The notes below the pieces were generated by a model, which saw only the letters and a list, made by a program, of their open reading frames with translations, was not told where the DNA came from and did no database searches. A program made the translations under genes and the position numbers. DNA of 64,000 nt from an uncultured Clostridia bacterium (GTDB lineage: Bacteria > Bacillota > Clostridia > RUG12999): the NCBI GenBank assembly GCA_946555455.1, contig CAMNSU010000002.1:37530-101529 (forward strand). Reading direction: 5' to 3'. This document shows positions 37,273 to 46,864 of the stretch, piece by piece. How positions within the stretch are numbered: position 1 is the first letter of the stretch; each line of letters opens with the position of its first letter.

Positions 37273-39849
37273 TTACCGGTATATCACAATTTCATCCGCT
37301 CTGTAGTAATTTGTCTTCACAAACACATAGCCGCCTTTTTCGATATCGGAAAATTCTCCGCTGCTAAATTCTTCTGTTTGCATGTCATAGATATATACTT
37401 TGGTGCCGGCATTTGTATAAAGCACCGCTTTTCCGCTGCCGCTGTTCAGCAGCAATCTTTGATTCTGATAATCTGCATAATAGACTTCGCCGCCAATGAA
37501 CGTCCCTCTGCCATACAAATTTCCTGTCAAGATTTCAGACGGCAGCGTTCCTTTCGTATAGTCATAGCACAAATCTATCCTGCAAACACTGCCGCTCGCA
37601 TCTAATGAAAATTGAATGACGTCTCCCTTGTCAAGCGTGGGAAAAGCTTTCAACAATTCTTTGTCCTTTGTATAGACTTTTACCATAGCGCCTTTATACA
37701 TTCCGGCTATGACGTCTACTTCAGCGCCATCTGTACCTACGCCTTTGCCAATGCTGTCCACAATCATGATGCTGCCCATTTTGTCAATGGATATTGTGTT
37801 GCCCATCAAAAGACATACCTTGGCATACCGCGACCGGTCCATATCGTATCCGCTGATATTATAATATTTTTTATCCGCTTCCAAAGTCGCCGGCTTTATG
37901 ATATAAAAATCATCTAAATCTGCTTTCACTCCCTTTTCCTGATTTGGTACCATGAAAATCCGTGTATCATCTTTGAGCATGATTGCATTGTCAAAACTTT
38001 TCATACCGGAACGGTAATTCGCCATGGACTCTGCATGTGACAGCCGGAAGATATTTTCGTCAATTGCCCGTTCTTCTTCGTCCGAATATTCCGCAAAACT
38101 TTGCGCAAAGTCAATGCGGTTGATTTTTCTCTCGTCGCTTACCGTATAGGTAACCAACTGACGATAGTCCTCCAGTTCCTCCGTGCAATACAGATAAAAC
38201 GATTTGCAGGGATATCCGCCCGCGCCGTTGAATTTTATTTTTTCATTCAAATTCAAAATTACCCAATGGTCGTTTTCCGTAAAAATCTGTGCCTGCACCG
38301 ACCCGAAATTGTCCATATATAAATCGTTCAAATAACCATAGACCACATCTACCGTGCTTTTTTTCGCAACAATCCTTCCTTTGAAATCCAGATAAAATTC
38401 CCCTTCTTCTCCGGCGGAAAGACTGCCTTGCAGCGTCTTGTCAACCGGATATTCCGTCTCGCCGATAGTCACGCTGTCCTCCGCAACTGCCGCCAAAGTG
38501 CCCGTAACCGTTTTAGAAGAAATGATACCGTATTTGACGTCCTTTTTGTTGCCCGAGGACGCCGCATAGGAAATGATGTCGTCCACTTCAATGGACTCAA
38601 ACGTCGCGGGCTGACCGTCTTTTTCCAAAATAACGTCATAATCAATGTTTTTCGGATCCAGTTCTATCGCTTCTCCGCCCAATTTATCCGTAATCGTATG
38701 CGAACTTTTTGCTATGCCGGAAACCTGAATCGTCCGGTAATTCATCACACGAATCACGTCTATTTGACCGTCGCTGTCATTGTCTATCAGCGTCACTGTG
38801 CCAAGTTCAGGGCACAGCGCTTCCGCTGAAATTTTCATTTGTCCGCCGTTATAAATCAAGGTAGCGGATTTCGGAATTTGTTCGCTCTTGCTTCTCCCGT
38901 CCTGATAATAACAGAATTTTCCGGCAGTGACGCTGCTGGCGGCAACATCTTCGCTATCGACAGTAATCATGCGGTTTTTCCGATAGGGCTGCGCATAGAG
39001 GATTTCTCTGTCGCCGCTGTCCGCATGGTACCGGTAGTAGCATTCTGTGCTGTATCCAACCAATTCTGCCGCTTTCGTCTGTGCAACGTCATAAATCTGA
39101 CCGTCAATCATGACCTGTCCCGCGCTGACCTCCGCTGTGCCGTTGATAGAGGTATATTCATTGGAACTCACAACACCAATCGTTTTGTAGATGTCATAGA
39201 CATAATTCAAATAATTCTTGTCCTCCGCCTTGCGATATCCCCTTGTGATTTTGCTGTTGCTGTACCATATGCTTTTGACATACAGCATATCGCTTTCCAA
39301 CATGTTCATCAGCAGTTTTGCAAGACCGTTTTTTGTGATATATCCTTCCGGTGTGAACGTACATCCGTTAAACAGTCCATGCTCCGCCGCTTTCGATACA
39401 TATCCCATCGGGAATCCGCCCGCCATACGGCACACTTCGTCATATCCCAAAAGATTCATCACAATCTTTGCCATTTCGGGCTGGGTGATGTTGTCGTCCG
39501 GACGAAACAATCCGTTTTCCGCCCGGTCAATGATGCCCAATTGCTCCGCGAGCACAATGGCGTCGCGGTCTTCGCCCGCCCATGTCACATCTGTAAACGG
39601 GCTCTCCTCCTGTGAAACGTCAATGATTTTCGGAATATCGTCACAGCAGCGAATGATATAGGTCAAAAACAGTCCTCTGGTTATGGTGTCATAATAAACA
39701 ATGTCATCTTCCGCTTTCATAATGCCAAACGCCGCCAGTTTTTGATACTCCGCCGTCGATTCCAGTTCCGGTTCTTCCGCCGACACATACGGCGCTGCGA
39801 AAAGCGATATCAGCAGCAGGGCGGCTATCAAACAGTTACATCTTTTCAT
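37273..39849 (-). CDS. Secreted SLH-domain protein with large uncharacterised C-terminal region
   Basis: The protein has 858 residues. The signal peptide covers 1-24 (LIAALLLISLFAAPYVSA). Three N-terminal SLH-like repeats cover about 30-190, each with hydrophobic helices and the end motif of the type FRPDDNITQPEMAKIVMNLLGY. About 650 residues rich in beta-strand and Asp/Tyr follow, with no domain I recognise. SLH domains bind pyruvylated wall polymers and hold proteins on the surface. The gene start overlaps the stop of the preceding SLH reading frame by 4 bp (ATGA), so it is translationally coupled to the giant surface protein. A partner role in glycan capture is inferred from position only. 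Confidence 0.85.
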   Translation of the reverse strand: MKRCNCLIAALLLISLFAAPYVSAEEPELESTAEYQKLAAFGIMKAEDDIVYYDTITRGLFLTYIIRCCDDIPKIIDVSQEESPFTDVTWAGEDRDAIVLAEQLGIIDRAENGLFRPDDNITQPEMAKIVMNLLGYDEVCRMAGGFPMGYVSKAAEHGLFNGCTFTPEGYITKNGLAKLLMNMLESDMLYVKSIWYSNSKITRGYRKAEDKNYLNYVYDIYKTIGVVSSNEYTSINGTAEVSAGQVMIDGQIYDVAQTKAAELVGYSTECYYRYHADSGDREILYAQPYRKNRMITVDSEDVAASSVTAGKFCYYQDGRSKSEQIPKSATLIYNGGQMKISAEALCPELGTVTLIDNDSDGQIDVIRVMNYRTIQVSGIAKSSHTITDKLGGEAIELDPKNIDYDVILEKDGQPATFESIEVDDIISYAASSGNKKDVKYGIISSKTVTGTLAAVAEDSVTIGETEYPVDKTLQGSLSAGEEGEFYLDFKGRIVAKKSTVDVVYGYLNDLYMDNFGSVQAQIFTENDHWVILNLNEKIKFNGAGGYPCKSFYLYCTEELEDYRQLVTYTVSDERKINRIDFAQSFAEYSDEEERAIDENIFRLSHAESMANYRSGMKSFDNAIMLKDDTRIFMVPNQEKGVKADLDDFYIIKPATLEADKKYYNISGYDMDRSRYAKVCLLMGNTISIDKMGSIMIVDSIGKGVGTDGAEVDVIAGMYKGAMVKVYTKDKELLKAFPTLDKGDVIQFSLDASGSVCRIDLCYDYTKGTLPSEILTGNLYGRGTFIGGEVYYADYQNQRLLLNSGSGKAVLYTNAGTKVYIYDMQTEEFSSGEFSDIEKGGYVFVKTNYYRADEIVIYR

Positions 39850-41438
39850 TGGATAACCCCCTTCCCGACTGTTTCAAACAGACGATATATCATCACCGCT
39901 GCCTCTGCTCTGTTTGCAGAATTGCCCGGCGCAAACAAATTGTTTCCCACACCGGAAATCACACCTGCCTGCTGCATTTTTAAAACCGCTTCCAATGCAT
40001 AATCGCTAATGCTGTCGGCATCGCTAAAGCTTTCCGCTTGCTGTTTCTCCTGCAAGGTTTTTCCCGCCGCCGCAATTGCACGGTATGCCATTACCGCCAT
40101 ATCCTGTCTGCTGATTTGGTTTCCAATACCAAAGCTGCCATCGGGATTTCCATTGATGATTCCCGCTTTCTGTGCCGCTGCCAGATAGGAAGTATACCAT
40201 GCGCCGTCCTCTGCGTCCGTAAAGGTGCAAGCCGTTTCATCTGACGGCAAATGCAATAGTTCTACCAGCAATTTCACAAATTCCTCTCTCGTGATACTGT
40301 CTAACGGACGATAGGCATTGTCCGCCGATATAATATTCATGGAACACAATGTCAAAATGCTCTCTGCTGCCCACGGCACAGTATCCAAATCTGTGAAACC
40401 GACTGTCGGCGCTGTCTGATTGGGTACATATCCCGTGTTGTTATTTGTAGTCGCATAGTAATCTCCGCCGCTACTGCTGCCCGGTCTGCCGCCGCTTCCG
40501 CCGCCGGAGGGTCCTCCGGTTCCGCCTCCTGTGCCGCCGCTTCCGCCCGGCTGATATGCATTCACAGTCCGCGCAAACACTTCTCTAAACTGCGCAATAT
40601 TCGAAAACGGGCTGCTTTTCACAAGCGTTCTGCTGATGGCGTTTTTATCGCCGGCTCCATAAGCCGCATAGCGGGTCGCACTCTCCACATTTTTCAGCAG
40701 AATATTTCCATACACATTCAATAACTTCGTGAGTTCCGACCATTCCGCTTCGTTGATTTGCCGCATCAAGTCCGCCGCCTGCGCCGCCATGTCACGAAAT
40801 GCCTCATAGGAAACATAGGGTATTTGTTCAAACACCATTTGATAAACACTGCTGTCAAACACCGTCTCCTCCAAATTGAGATATAGTTTCCATTGCTGCA
40901 TCACAGTTTCCACACCGCCTGCCGTCTGCACCGCGTTGATATCTGCTGCAATTGCCGCTTTTTGCGTATCGCTCAAATAGCCAACCAATTTCTCTGCGCG
41001 GTTACCTATATCTACGCCGTCGGCTTCAACCGTATACAGCGCTTTGTCGCTATCCGGCAGTATAAAACGGTAGCTAAATTTCCCCTGCGCATCCGTTTGC
41101 ACCGGTGTTATCAGAATCAGCGTTCCGTCCTCTGCTTTCACTTTCAACAGTACGGTTTTCACACACTTCTGCGAAATGCTGCCGGTGAGTTCCACTTTAT
41201 TTTTCTCTAACTTTGGCATATCCAGCGCAACGTTTACCGCATTCGCCGTTTCGTCAGGCTGCTGCGGCAGTTCCGACAATGCTGCATAGATTCCGCTGAG
41301 CAAATTCAGGCTTTCTGCATCTTCGCAAAGGAAGGCGCGTATGGTATAGCCTTCCTGCCATGTAACGTCAACCACTGTTTCCAGCGTTTTCGATTGTCCT
41401 GTCGGAATGATTTGTCCGCTGGCAAACCGTTTCACCAT
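39846..41438 (-). CDS. SLH-anchor end of the giant surface protein, in a shifted frame
   Basis: The frame encodes 530 residues with no signal peptide and no SD at its first ATG. It carries about 300 residues of mixed structure, a Gly/Ser-rich linker (about 312-340) and three SLH repeats at the end (FTDLDTVPWAAESILTL, FTDAEDGAWYTSYLAAA, FSDADSISDYALEAVLKM). The frame is open back to 41491, and upstream of the ATG reads KTAALVTVFYDKNGS, so coding continues before it. It is most simply the C-terminal third of the upstream 1753-residue gene, separated by a +1 frameshift near 41484. Whether it is translated alone is unknown. The last four bases overlap the next SLH gene. Confidence 0.8.
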   Translation of the reverse strand: MVKRFASGQIIPTGQSKTLETVVDVTWQEGYTIRAFLCEDAESLNLLSGIYAALSELPQQPDETANAVNVALDMPKLEKNKVELTGSISQKCVKTVLLKVKAEDGTLILITPVQTDAQGKFSYRFILPDSDKALYTVEADGVDIGNRAEKLVGYLSDTQKAAIAADINAVQTAGGVETVMQQWKLYLNLEETVFDSSVYQMVFEQIPYVSYEAFRDMAAQAADLMRQINEAEWSELTKLLNVYGNILLKNVESATRYAAYGAGDKNAISRTLVKSSPFSNIAQFREVFARTVNAYQPGGSGGTGGGTGGPSGGGSGGRPGSSSGGDYYATTNNNTGYVPNQTAPTVGFTDLDTVPWAAESILTLCSMNIISADNAYRPLDSITREEFVKLLVELLHLPSDETACTFTDAEDGAWYTSYLAAAQKAGIINGNPDGSFGIGNQISRQDMAVMAYRAIAAAGKTLQEKQQAESFSDADSISDYALEAVLKMQQAGVISGVGNNLFAPGNSANRAEAAVMIYRLFETVGKGVIQ

Positions 41439-41481
41439 AGAACCGTTTTTATCATAGAAAACCGTTACCAGCGCCGCGGTT

Positions 41482-41499
41482 TTATATGATTACTCCGGG
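41482..41499 (-). other. Frameshift junction in the giant surface protein gene
   Basis: On the minus strand the first frame ends ...CCC GGA GTA ATC ATA TAA (stop at 41482-41484). Skipping one T at that stop gives AAA ACC GCG GCG, which continues through KTAALVTVFYDKNGS into the SLH-containing frame. No G-rich SD-like element precedes it. The cause may be a real mutation, a programmed event or an assembly error. Confidence 0.7.
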
Positions 41500-44400
41500 A
41501 TTTTTCACCGTCGCAACCGCTTTCAGCCCATCTTCCCATTCCGTCACCTGCACGCCGTCACTGTTTTGGAACACAGGCTGCATGACGGTAAACTGTTTTT
41601 TCATGGTCGTGAAGGAAACTCTTTGCTCCGTCATAAGATGCTGTCCGTAGATATCCGTCAGTCCCGTGCCGACACTGATGGTATAGGCGGTATCATAGTC
41701 CAGCCCCTCCGGAAATGCCATCGTAATCACGCCGCCCTGTTCGCTCACCGTGACGTTTCTCACCAGTTCGCCGCCTGCGCGAACGGTTACCTTTGACGCG
41801 TCAAATCCGTTAAACGGATTGTTAAACGCCAACGTTACCGGCTCCAACACGTTCACGTTTTTCGCGCCGTTTGCCGGACTGGATTCCGCCAGCCGCAGAC
41901 TGTCCGGAATCGCAAAGCGCATGTTGTCTAGATAGCAGGTATACGGATTCGCTGATGTACCCATCGTCACACCAAACGAAACAATACAGGTGTCCAGCAC
42001 TCTCAATGAAACATTCTCCGCTACCGGTTTTTCATTGCAATAGACCGTGTAGTTCATGGTGTTAAAGTCCAGATAGACATGGAACCGATACCATTCTCCC
42101 GCCTCGTATTCAATCCAGCTTCCGTCCAAAAAGCTCATTCTGCCATTTTCCCCAAACACAATCAGATTGTTTGCCTTAGTCGCTGTGCCGCTGATATTAT
42201 CAAAAAAACGTACATTCATATTCATTTTTTCCGGCAGATAAATGTCAAAACTTGCCTGTACTTTCCTGAGTTCCTCCATGCCTGCCTGCGACTCAACAAC
42301 TCGGTTTGATGCATAGTCAATCCGGAAAAAATAATCTACGTTGGTGGTATCTTTTGCTATTTTGACCACATTCCCATGCGCCGCCGCGTCCTTCAATTGT
42401 TCCGCTTCCGCACTTGCAAGCGTGGTTTTCAGTCCATCCACATTCTTGCTGGCAAAGACCGTTGCCGGTATGTTTATTATTTTGTCAAATGTTTCGTCTA
42501 CCAGCGGGCGGTTATAGTCCAGCCGCACTTCTTCCGGTTTGTCCGCTGTAGTGAAAGAAATTTGCACCGGCGCCGCTATACTTTGTCCGTAAATATCCGT
42601 CAAATCCGCGCTGACACTTACCGTATAGGTCGTTTTATATGTAAATCCCCCCGACGGCGGTGTAATCCGAATCACGCCGTCTAATTCACTGACTGTTACA
42701 TTCTTCACCGGCGCGCCGCCCGTGCTGACCGTCACTGTGGCTGCATCAAAATCCGCAATCGGATTGCTGAACATCAACGCTACTGCATTGTATATATTCA
42801 CTTCTTCCGCGCCGTCCGCCGGACTGGAACTCGTTAGCGTAAATGCCGCCGGTCTTTGCAGCGTTGTGAATGAAATTGTCGCCGCTTCCGCAAGCGTCTG
42901 TCCGTAAACATCTTTCAGGTCTGCTGCTATGCTTACTGTGTAAGTGGTTTCATAGTCAAATCCACCCTGCGGCGGCGTTACCGTTATCACATTTCTCTCT
43001 GCCGCAGCCGCAATGTTTGCCACAGGCGTTCCGTTTGCCTGAACCGTCACTTTTGACGCATCAAAATTCGCTATCGCATTGCTGAATGTCAGCGTCACAG
43101 TCTCCGTCAATCCCACATTTTCCGCTCCGTTTGCCGGAGCAGATTCCGTGAGCTGGAATGCCGCCGGTCTGTTTGCCGTGGTAAAAGAAACCGCCGCCGC
43201 TTCCGCAAGCGTCTGTCCGTAAATATCTGTCAGTCCCATGTCCACGCTCACCGTATGGGCAGTGCCAAAGGCGAATCCTGCCGTCGGCGGCGTTATTGTT
43301 ATCACGTTATCCTGCGCGACCGCCGTCACGTTTGCCACTGCTGCGCCGCCCGCCTGAACGGATACCTTTGACGCATCAAAGTTTGCAATCGCATTGCTGA
43401 ACGTCAAGATAATTTCCTGTCCCACGTCCACACCTGCCGCGCCGTTTGCCGGACTGGACGCCGTAAGCCGGAATGCCGCCGGACGCTGCGCTGTTGTGAA
43501 GGAAACATTCACCGGCTCTTTCAAAATTTGCCCGTAAATGTCCTCCAGCCCCGCTGCAACGCTGATGGTATAGGTCGTTTCATAGTCCAGCTTTTGCGGG
43601 AACGTTACCGTTATCACGCCGCCCTGCTCCGTCGCCGTCACGTTTTCCACCGGCGTATTGCCCGCTTTCACCGTGACCTTTGACGCGTCAAAATTTTTCA
43701 GCGGACTGTGAAAGGTCAGCATCGCTTGCTGTGTATTCACGTCTACATTTTCTGCACCATTCGCCGGAGCGGACTCTTTCAGTCCTATCGCCGCCGGAAT
43801 CGCAAAACGCACATTGTCATAATAATAGGTAAACGCGTCTTTTGTTGCGTCCGTTGCTGCACTCAAAGATACAATACAGGTCGTCAACGATTTTGTAGTG
43901 ATTTTATTTGCCACACGTTTTCCGTTGCAATAAACTGTATAATTTGGCGTCTCTGCTTCAAAATCCAAATAGATATCGAAATGATACCATGTTTTTGCTT
44001 CATAGTCCATCTTGGAACCATCTAAAAAGTCTGCCGTCCCATTTGACCCAAACCAAATCAGATTTTCACCCTTGGTCGAACTGCCGCTGAGGTTATCCAA
44101 TACCCGAACACGCATTGCCATTTTTTCAGGGAAATATACATCAAAACTCGTCTGCACATGCTTCAATTCTTCCATACTTACCTGCGAAGCAACAACCCTT
44201 TTTTCACCGTAGAAAATACGAAAATAGCTGTCCGTATTATTCGTACTGCCGGTAGCGGTTTTTGCTATTTTGACCACATTTCCGTATGCATCCGCCTCCG
44301 GCAGTTTTTCCGCCGCCGCACTCACCGCCGTATAACTCATACCGGTTTTATCAGCGCCTATATCAAAAATGTCTCTTGAAATTCCTGTATCACCATCAAA

Positions 44401-46743
44401 ATTTTCATCTACAAGCGCACGGTTATAGGGAATCGGTTGCTGCATTGTTGTGAACGAACACGTTATTGCCGCAAGTGTTTGACCGTAGATATCCGTCACT
44501 GCCGGAACGCTCACCGTATAGGCAGTTTCATAGGCGAACCCACCTGTCGGCGGCGTTACCGTTATCACACCGTTCTGCTCCGTCACGCTCACGCCGTCCA
44601 CTGCGGTTTCTCCTGCTTTCACTGTCACCTGCGACGTATTAAAGTCTTTTAAATGATTACTGAATGTAAAGGTAATCGGTTCCGTCACGTCCACATCTGC
44701 CGCGCCGTCCGCCGGACTTGCCGCCGTCAGTTCAAACACCGGCACCGTCTCTGTCGTGAAGGAAAAAGACTGTTCCTCGGGCAGACTCTTGCCCCAGATA
44801 TCTGTCAGTCCTGCCGTCATAGTCACGGTATGGGTCGTACCATAGGCAAATCCACCCTCCGGCGGCGTTATCTCAAGCGCGCCGTTTTGTTTTTCGCTGA
44901 CAGTCACGCCCTCCACAGGCGCTGCGTTCGCGCTCACAGTAATACCTGTAGTATCCGCATTCGGTACCGGATGATTGAAGTTTAGCGTTACCGGTTCCGT
45001 TACAGCTACATCCGTTGCACCGTTTTCAGGCGCATGAGACATCAGGACAAAGTCTCCCGGAACCGCGAAGTTTATATTGTCCATATAGAAACTATATGCA
45101 TTTCCCGTTGTACCGACCGTCACGCCGAAAGACTCAATACATGTGTCCAAAACTGTCGTAGCCGTCTGTTTCACTATGAGGTCGCCATTGCAATAGACCG
45201 TATATTCCTTTGTACCGTCAAAATTCAGATACACGTCAAAATGGTACCATTTATTTGCTGTATAGCCCATTTTTGTTTCGCTGTTCAAAAACCCTATCGT
45301 GTCGTTTCCCGAAAAGACGATTAAATTATCTGCTTTCATACCGCTTCCGGTCTTTCTGTCCATAAATCGCACATTGAGACCCATAGCCTTTTCGAGACAA
45401 ATATCAAAGCTTGCCCGTACACATTTTAACGCATCTACGCTGCCAACCTGATTCAACACCACATTGTCGGGAGATTCCGGCGTGGTGCCGTATCTAATCC
45501 GAAAATAGTGATCTGCATTGGTTGTATCTTTCGCGATTTTTGCCACGTTGCCGTGCGCCGACGCGTCCGGTAAATCTTCGTCCGCCGCATTCACCACGGC
45601 TGTACTTACTCCTGTATTGTTTTTATAATCGAACTGCTTCGGAACCGCGCTGACGCCATCAAAATTTTCATCCACAAGGTTTCTATCCGCGCCTTCCCGC
45701 TCCGTTGTGAAGGAAACGGACGCCGCTTGTGCCAAACCCTTTCCCCAAATGTCCGTCAGTCCGGTCTCTGCGCTTATCGTATAGGTCGTGCCATAGGCAA
45801 ATCCGCCCTCCGGCGGCGTTACCGTGACGACGCCGTTTTCTTCACTGACCGTCACGTCCTCCACAGCTACGCCGTCTGCGCTCACAGTAATTTTCGTTGT
45901 ATCTAAATCCGGCATTGGATGATTGAACGTCAGCTTGACCGGCTTCATTACCTCCACATTTTCCGCACCGTTTTCAGGTACGGAAGTCAGCATTTGAACG
46001 TCTCCCGGAAGGACAAATTGCGCATTGTCATAATAATAGGTATAGCTGCCTGTTGTAGCGTCTGCCGAGATACCGAAAGTAACAATACATTCCTTTAGAT
46101 TCGTTGTTTTCAGTCTGTCCGCCACAAGCGCGCCGTTCAGATAAACGCTGTATTCATTCGTGCCGTCAAAATTCAGATAAATATCAAAGTGCTGCCATTC
46201 TCCTGTCTTATAGGCTGCTTTGCTTGTGCCATTCAAAAAACTTATCTGCCCGTCTGCCCCAAAGGAAAATAAATTATCTCCCGCAGTACTTTTGTTATAA
46301 TTGTCATATGCACGCAGCCGCATGTTTACTGCCAGCGGTTTTTCCGGCAGATAGAGATCAAAACTTGCCCGTATATGCTTTAATTCCTCCAAAGCGCACT
46401 GGTCGGCAACAAGCTTGTTACTGCTATAATGAAAACGCATATAACTATCCGTATTACTGTTGCTTGCCGTAGCGGTTTTTGCTACTTTCATCACTTTACC
46501 ATGGCTTCCTGCCTCCGGCAGACTTTCCGCCGCCGCTTCCGCCACTGCAAAACTCATGCCGGTTTTGGCATCACTGATATCAAACACCGTTTTTAAATCC
46601 GGCTTTCCGGTCATATTGTCAAAATTTTCATTCAAAATCTCCCAGTCGCCTACGGCGTTTTGCACCTTCTCCGCGGCGGCGGGCAGCGCTGTCATCGCAA
46701 TCAGCATTGCGGCTATGGTCATGAAACTTAACACTCGTTTCAT
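41482..46743 (-). CDS. Giant secreted modular protein: four concanavalin-like and eight Ig-like (Big_5) domains
   Basis: The frame encodes 1753 residues with a signal peptide at 1-24 (MTIAAMLIAMTALPAAAEKV). The domain order is C1 (about 32-240), Ig1, C2 (about 355-560), Ig2, Ig3, C3 (about 770-975), Ig4-Ig7, C4 (about 1390-1590), Ig8. C modules resemble LamG/concanavalin folds (W-x-x-FDIYLNFDG, then YTVYCNG). Each Ig-like module of about 100 residues has PANGAENV, FDASKVTV, a GGFAYGTTYTVSV-like stretch and LTDIYGQ, then SFTT. These are typical carbohydrate-binding and spacer modules of surface adhesins or enzyme scaffolds. Without the frame-shifted SLH end it would be secreted rather than anchored. 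SD GGAGGG precedes the ATG. Confidence 0.9.
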   Translation of the reverse strand: MKRVLSFMTIAAMLIAMTALPAAAEKVQNAVGDWEILNENFDNMTGKPDLKTVFDISDAKTGMSFAVAEAAAESLPEAGSHGKVMKVAKTATASNSNTDSYMRFHYSSNKLVADQCALEELKHIRASFDLYLPEKPLAVNMRLRAYDNYNKSTAGDNLFSFGADGQISFLNGTSKAAYKTGEWQHFDIYLNFDGTNEYSVYLNGALVADRLKTTNLKECIVTFGISADATTGSYTYYYDNAQFVLPGDVQMLTSVPENGAENVEVMKPVKLTFNHPMPDLDTTKITVSADGVAVEDVTVSEENGVVTVTPPEGGFAYGTTYTISAETGLTDIWGKGLAQAASVSFTTEREGADRNLVDENFDGVSAVPKQFDYKNNTGVSTAVVNAADEDLPDASAHGNVAKIAKDTTNADHYFRIRYGTTPESPDNVVLNQVGSVDALKCVRASFDICLEKAMGLNVRFMDRKTGSGMKADNLIVFSGNDTIGFLNSETKMGYTANKWYHFDVYLNFDGTKEYTVYCNGDLIVKQTATTVLDTCIESFGVTVGTTGNAYSFYMDNINFAVPGDFVLMSHAPENGATDVAVTEPVTLNFNHPVPNADTTGITVSANAAPVEGVTVSEKQNGALEITPPEGGFAYGTTHTVTMTAGLTDIWGKSLPEEQSFSFTTETVPVFELTAASPADGAADVDVTEPITFTFSNHLKDFNTSQVTVKAGETAVDGVSVTEQNGVITVTPPTGGFAYETAYTVSVPAVTDIYGQTLAAITCSFTTMQQPIPYNRALVDENFDGDTGISRDIFDIGADKTGMSYTAVSAAAEKLPEADAYGNVVKIAKTATGSTNNTDSYFRIFYGEKRVVASQVSMEELKHVQTSFDVYFPEKMAMRVRVLDNLSGSSTKGENLIWFGSNGTADFLDGSKMDYEAKTWYHFDIYLDFEAETPNYTVYCNGKRVANKITTKSLTTCIVSLSAATDATKDAFTYYYDNVRFAIPAAIGLKESAPANGAENVDVNTQQAMLTFHSPLKNFDASKVTVKAGNTPVENVTATEQGGVITVTFPQKLDYETTYTISVAAGLEDIYGQILKEPVNVSFTTAQRPAAFRLTASSPANGAAGVDVGQEIILTFSNAIANFDASKVSVQAGGAAVANVTAVAQDNVITITPPTAGFAFGTAHTVSVDMGLTDIYGQTLAEAAAVSFTTANRPAAFQLTESAPANGAENVGLTETVTLTFSNAIANFDASKVTVQANGTPVANIAAAAERNVITVTPPQGGFDYETTYTVSIAADLKDVYGQTLAEAATISFTTLQRPAAFTLTSSSPADGAEEVNIYNAVALMFSNPIADFDAATVTVSTGGAPVKNVTVSELDGVIRITPPSGGFTYKTTYTVSVSADLTDIYGQSIAAPVQISFTTADKPEEVRLDYNRPLVDETFDKIINIPATVFASKNVDGLKTTLASAEAEQLKDAAAHGNVVKIAKDTTNVDYFFRIDYASNRVVESQAGMEELRKVQASFDIYLPEKMNMNVRFFDNISGTATKANNLIVFGENGRMSFLDGSWIEYEAGEWYRFHVYLDFNTMNYTVYCNEKPVAENVSLRVLDTCIVSFGVTMGTSANPYTCYLDNMRFAIPDSLRLAESSPANGAKNVNVLEPVTLAFNNPFNGFDASKVTVRAGGELVRNVTVSEQGGVITMAFPEGLDYDTAYTISVGTGLTDIYGQHLMTEQRVSFTTMKKQFTVMQPVFQNSDGVQVTEWEDGLKAVATVKNPGVII

Positions 46744-46804
46744 TTTCTGTTTCCCTCCTCTGTTCCTGCTTTCTTTCGGCGTTTTCGTACGATAAAAGCG
46801 CCGA

Positions 46805-46836
46805 GAAAAAACCGGAATGCTCCGGCGGAGCCGGTT
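46805..46836 (-). terminator. Partial terminator between the lyase and surface-protein genes
   Basis: On the minus strand AACCGG (46831-46836) pairs with CCGGTT (46810-46815) around an inner CTCC/GGAG stem and is followed by a T-run. An alternative hairpin (GGCGGA-A-CCGG with CCGG-C-TCCGCC) overlaps it. It would limit rather than abolish transcription of the downstream genes. Confidence 0.6.
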
Positions 46837-46864
46837 GACCCGTTCACCCGGTTCCGCCTTGTTC

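Noticed and set aside
39846..41438. Independent SLH gene with its own start
   Set aside because: No SD at the first ATG and coding sense continues upstream of it; a frameshifted end of the upstream gene fits better.
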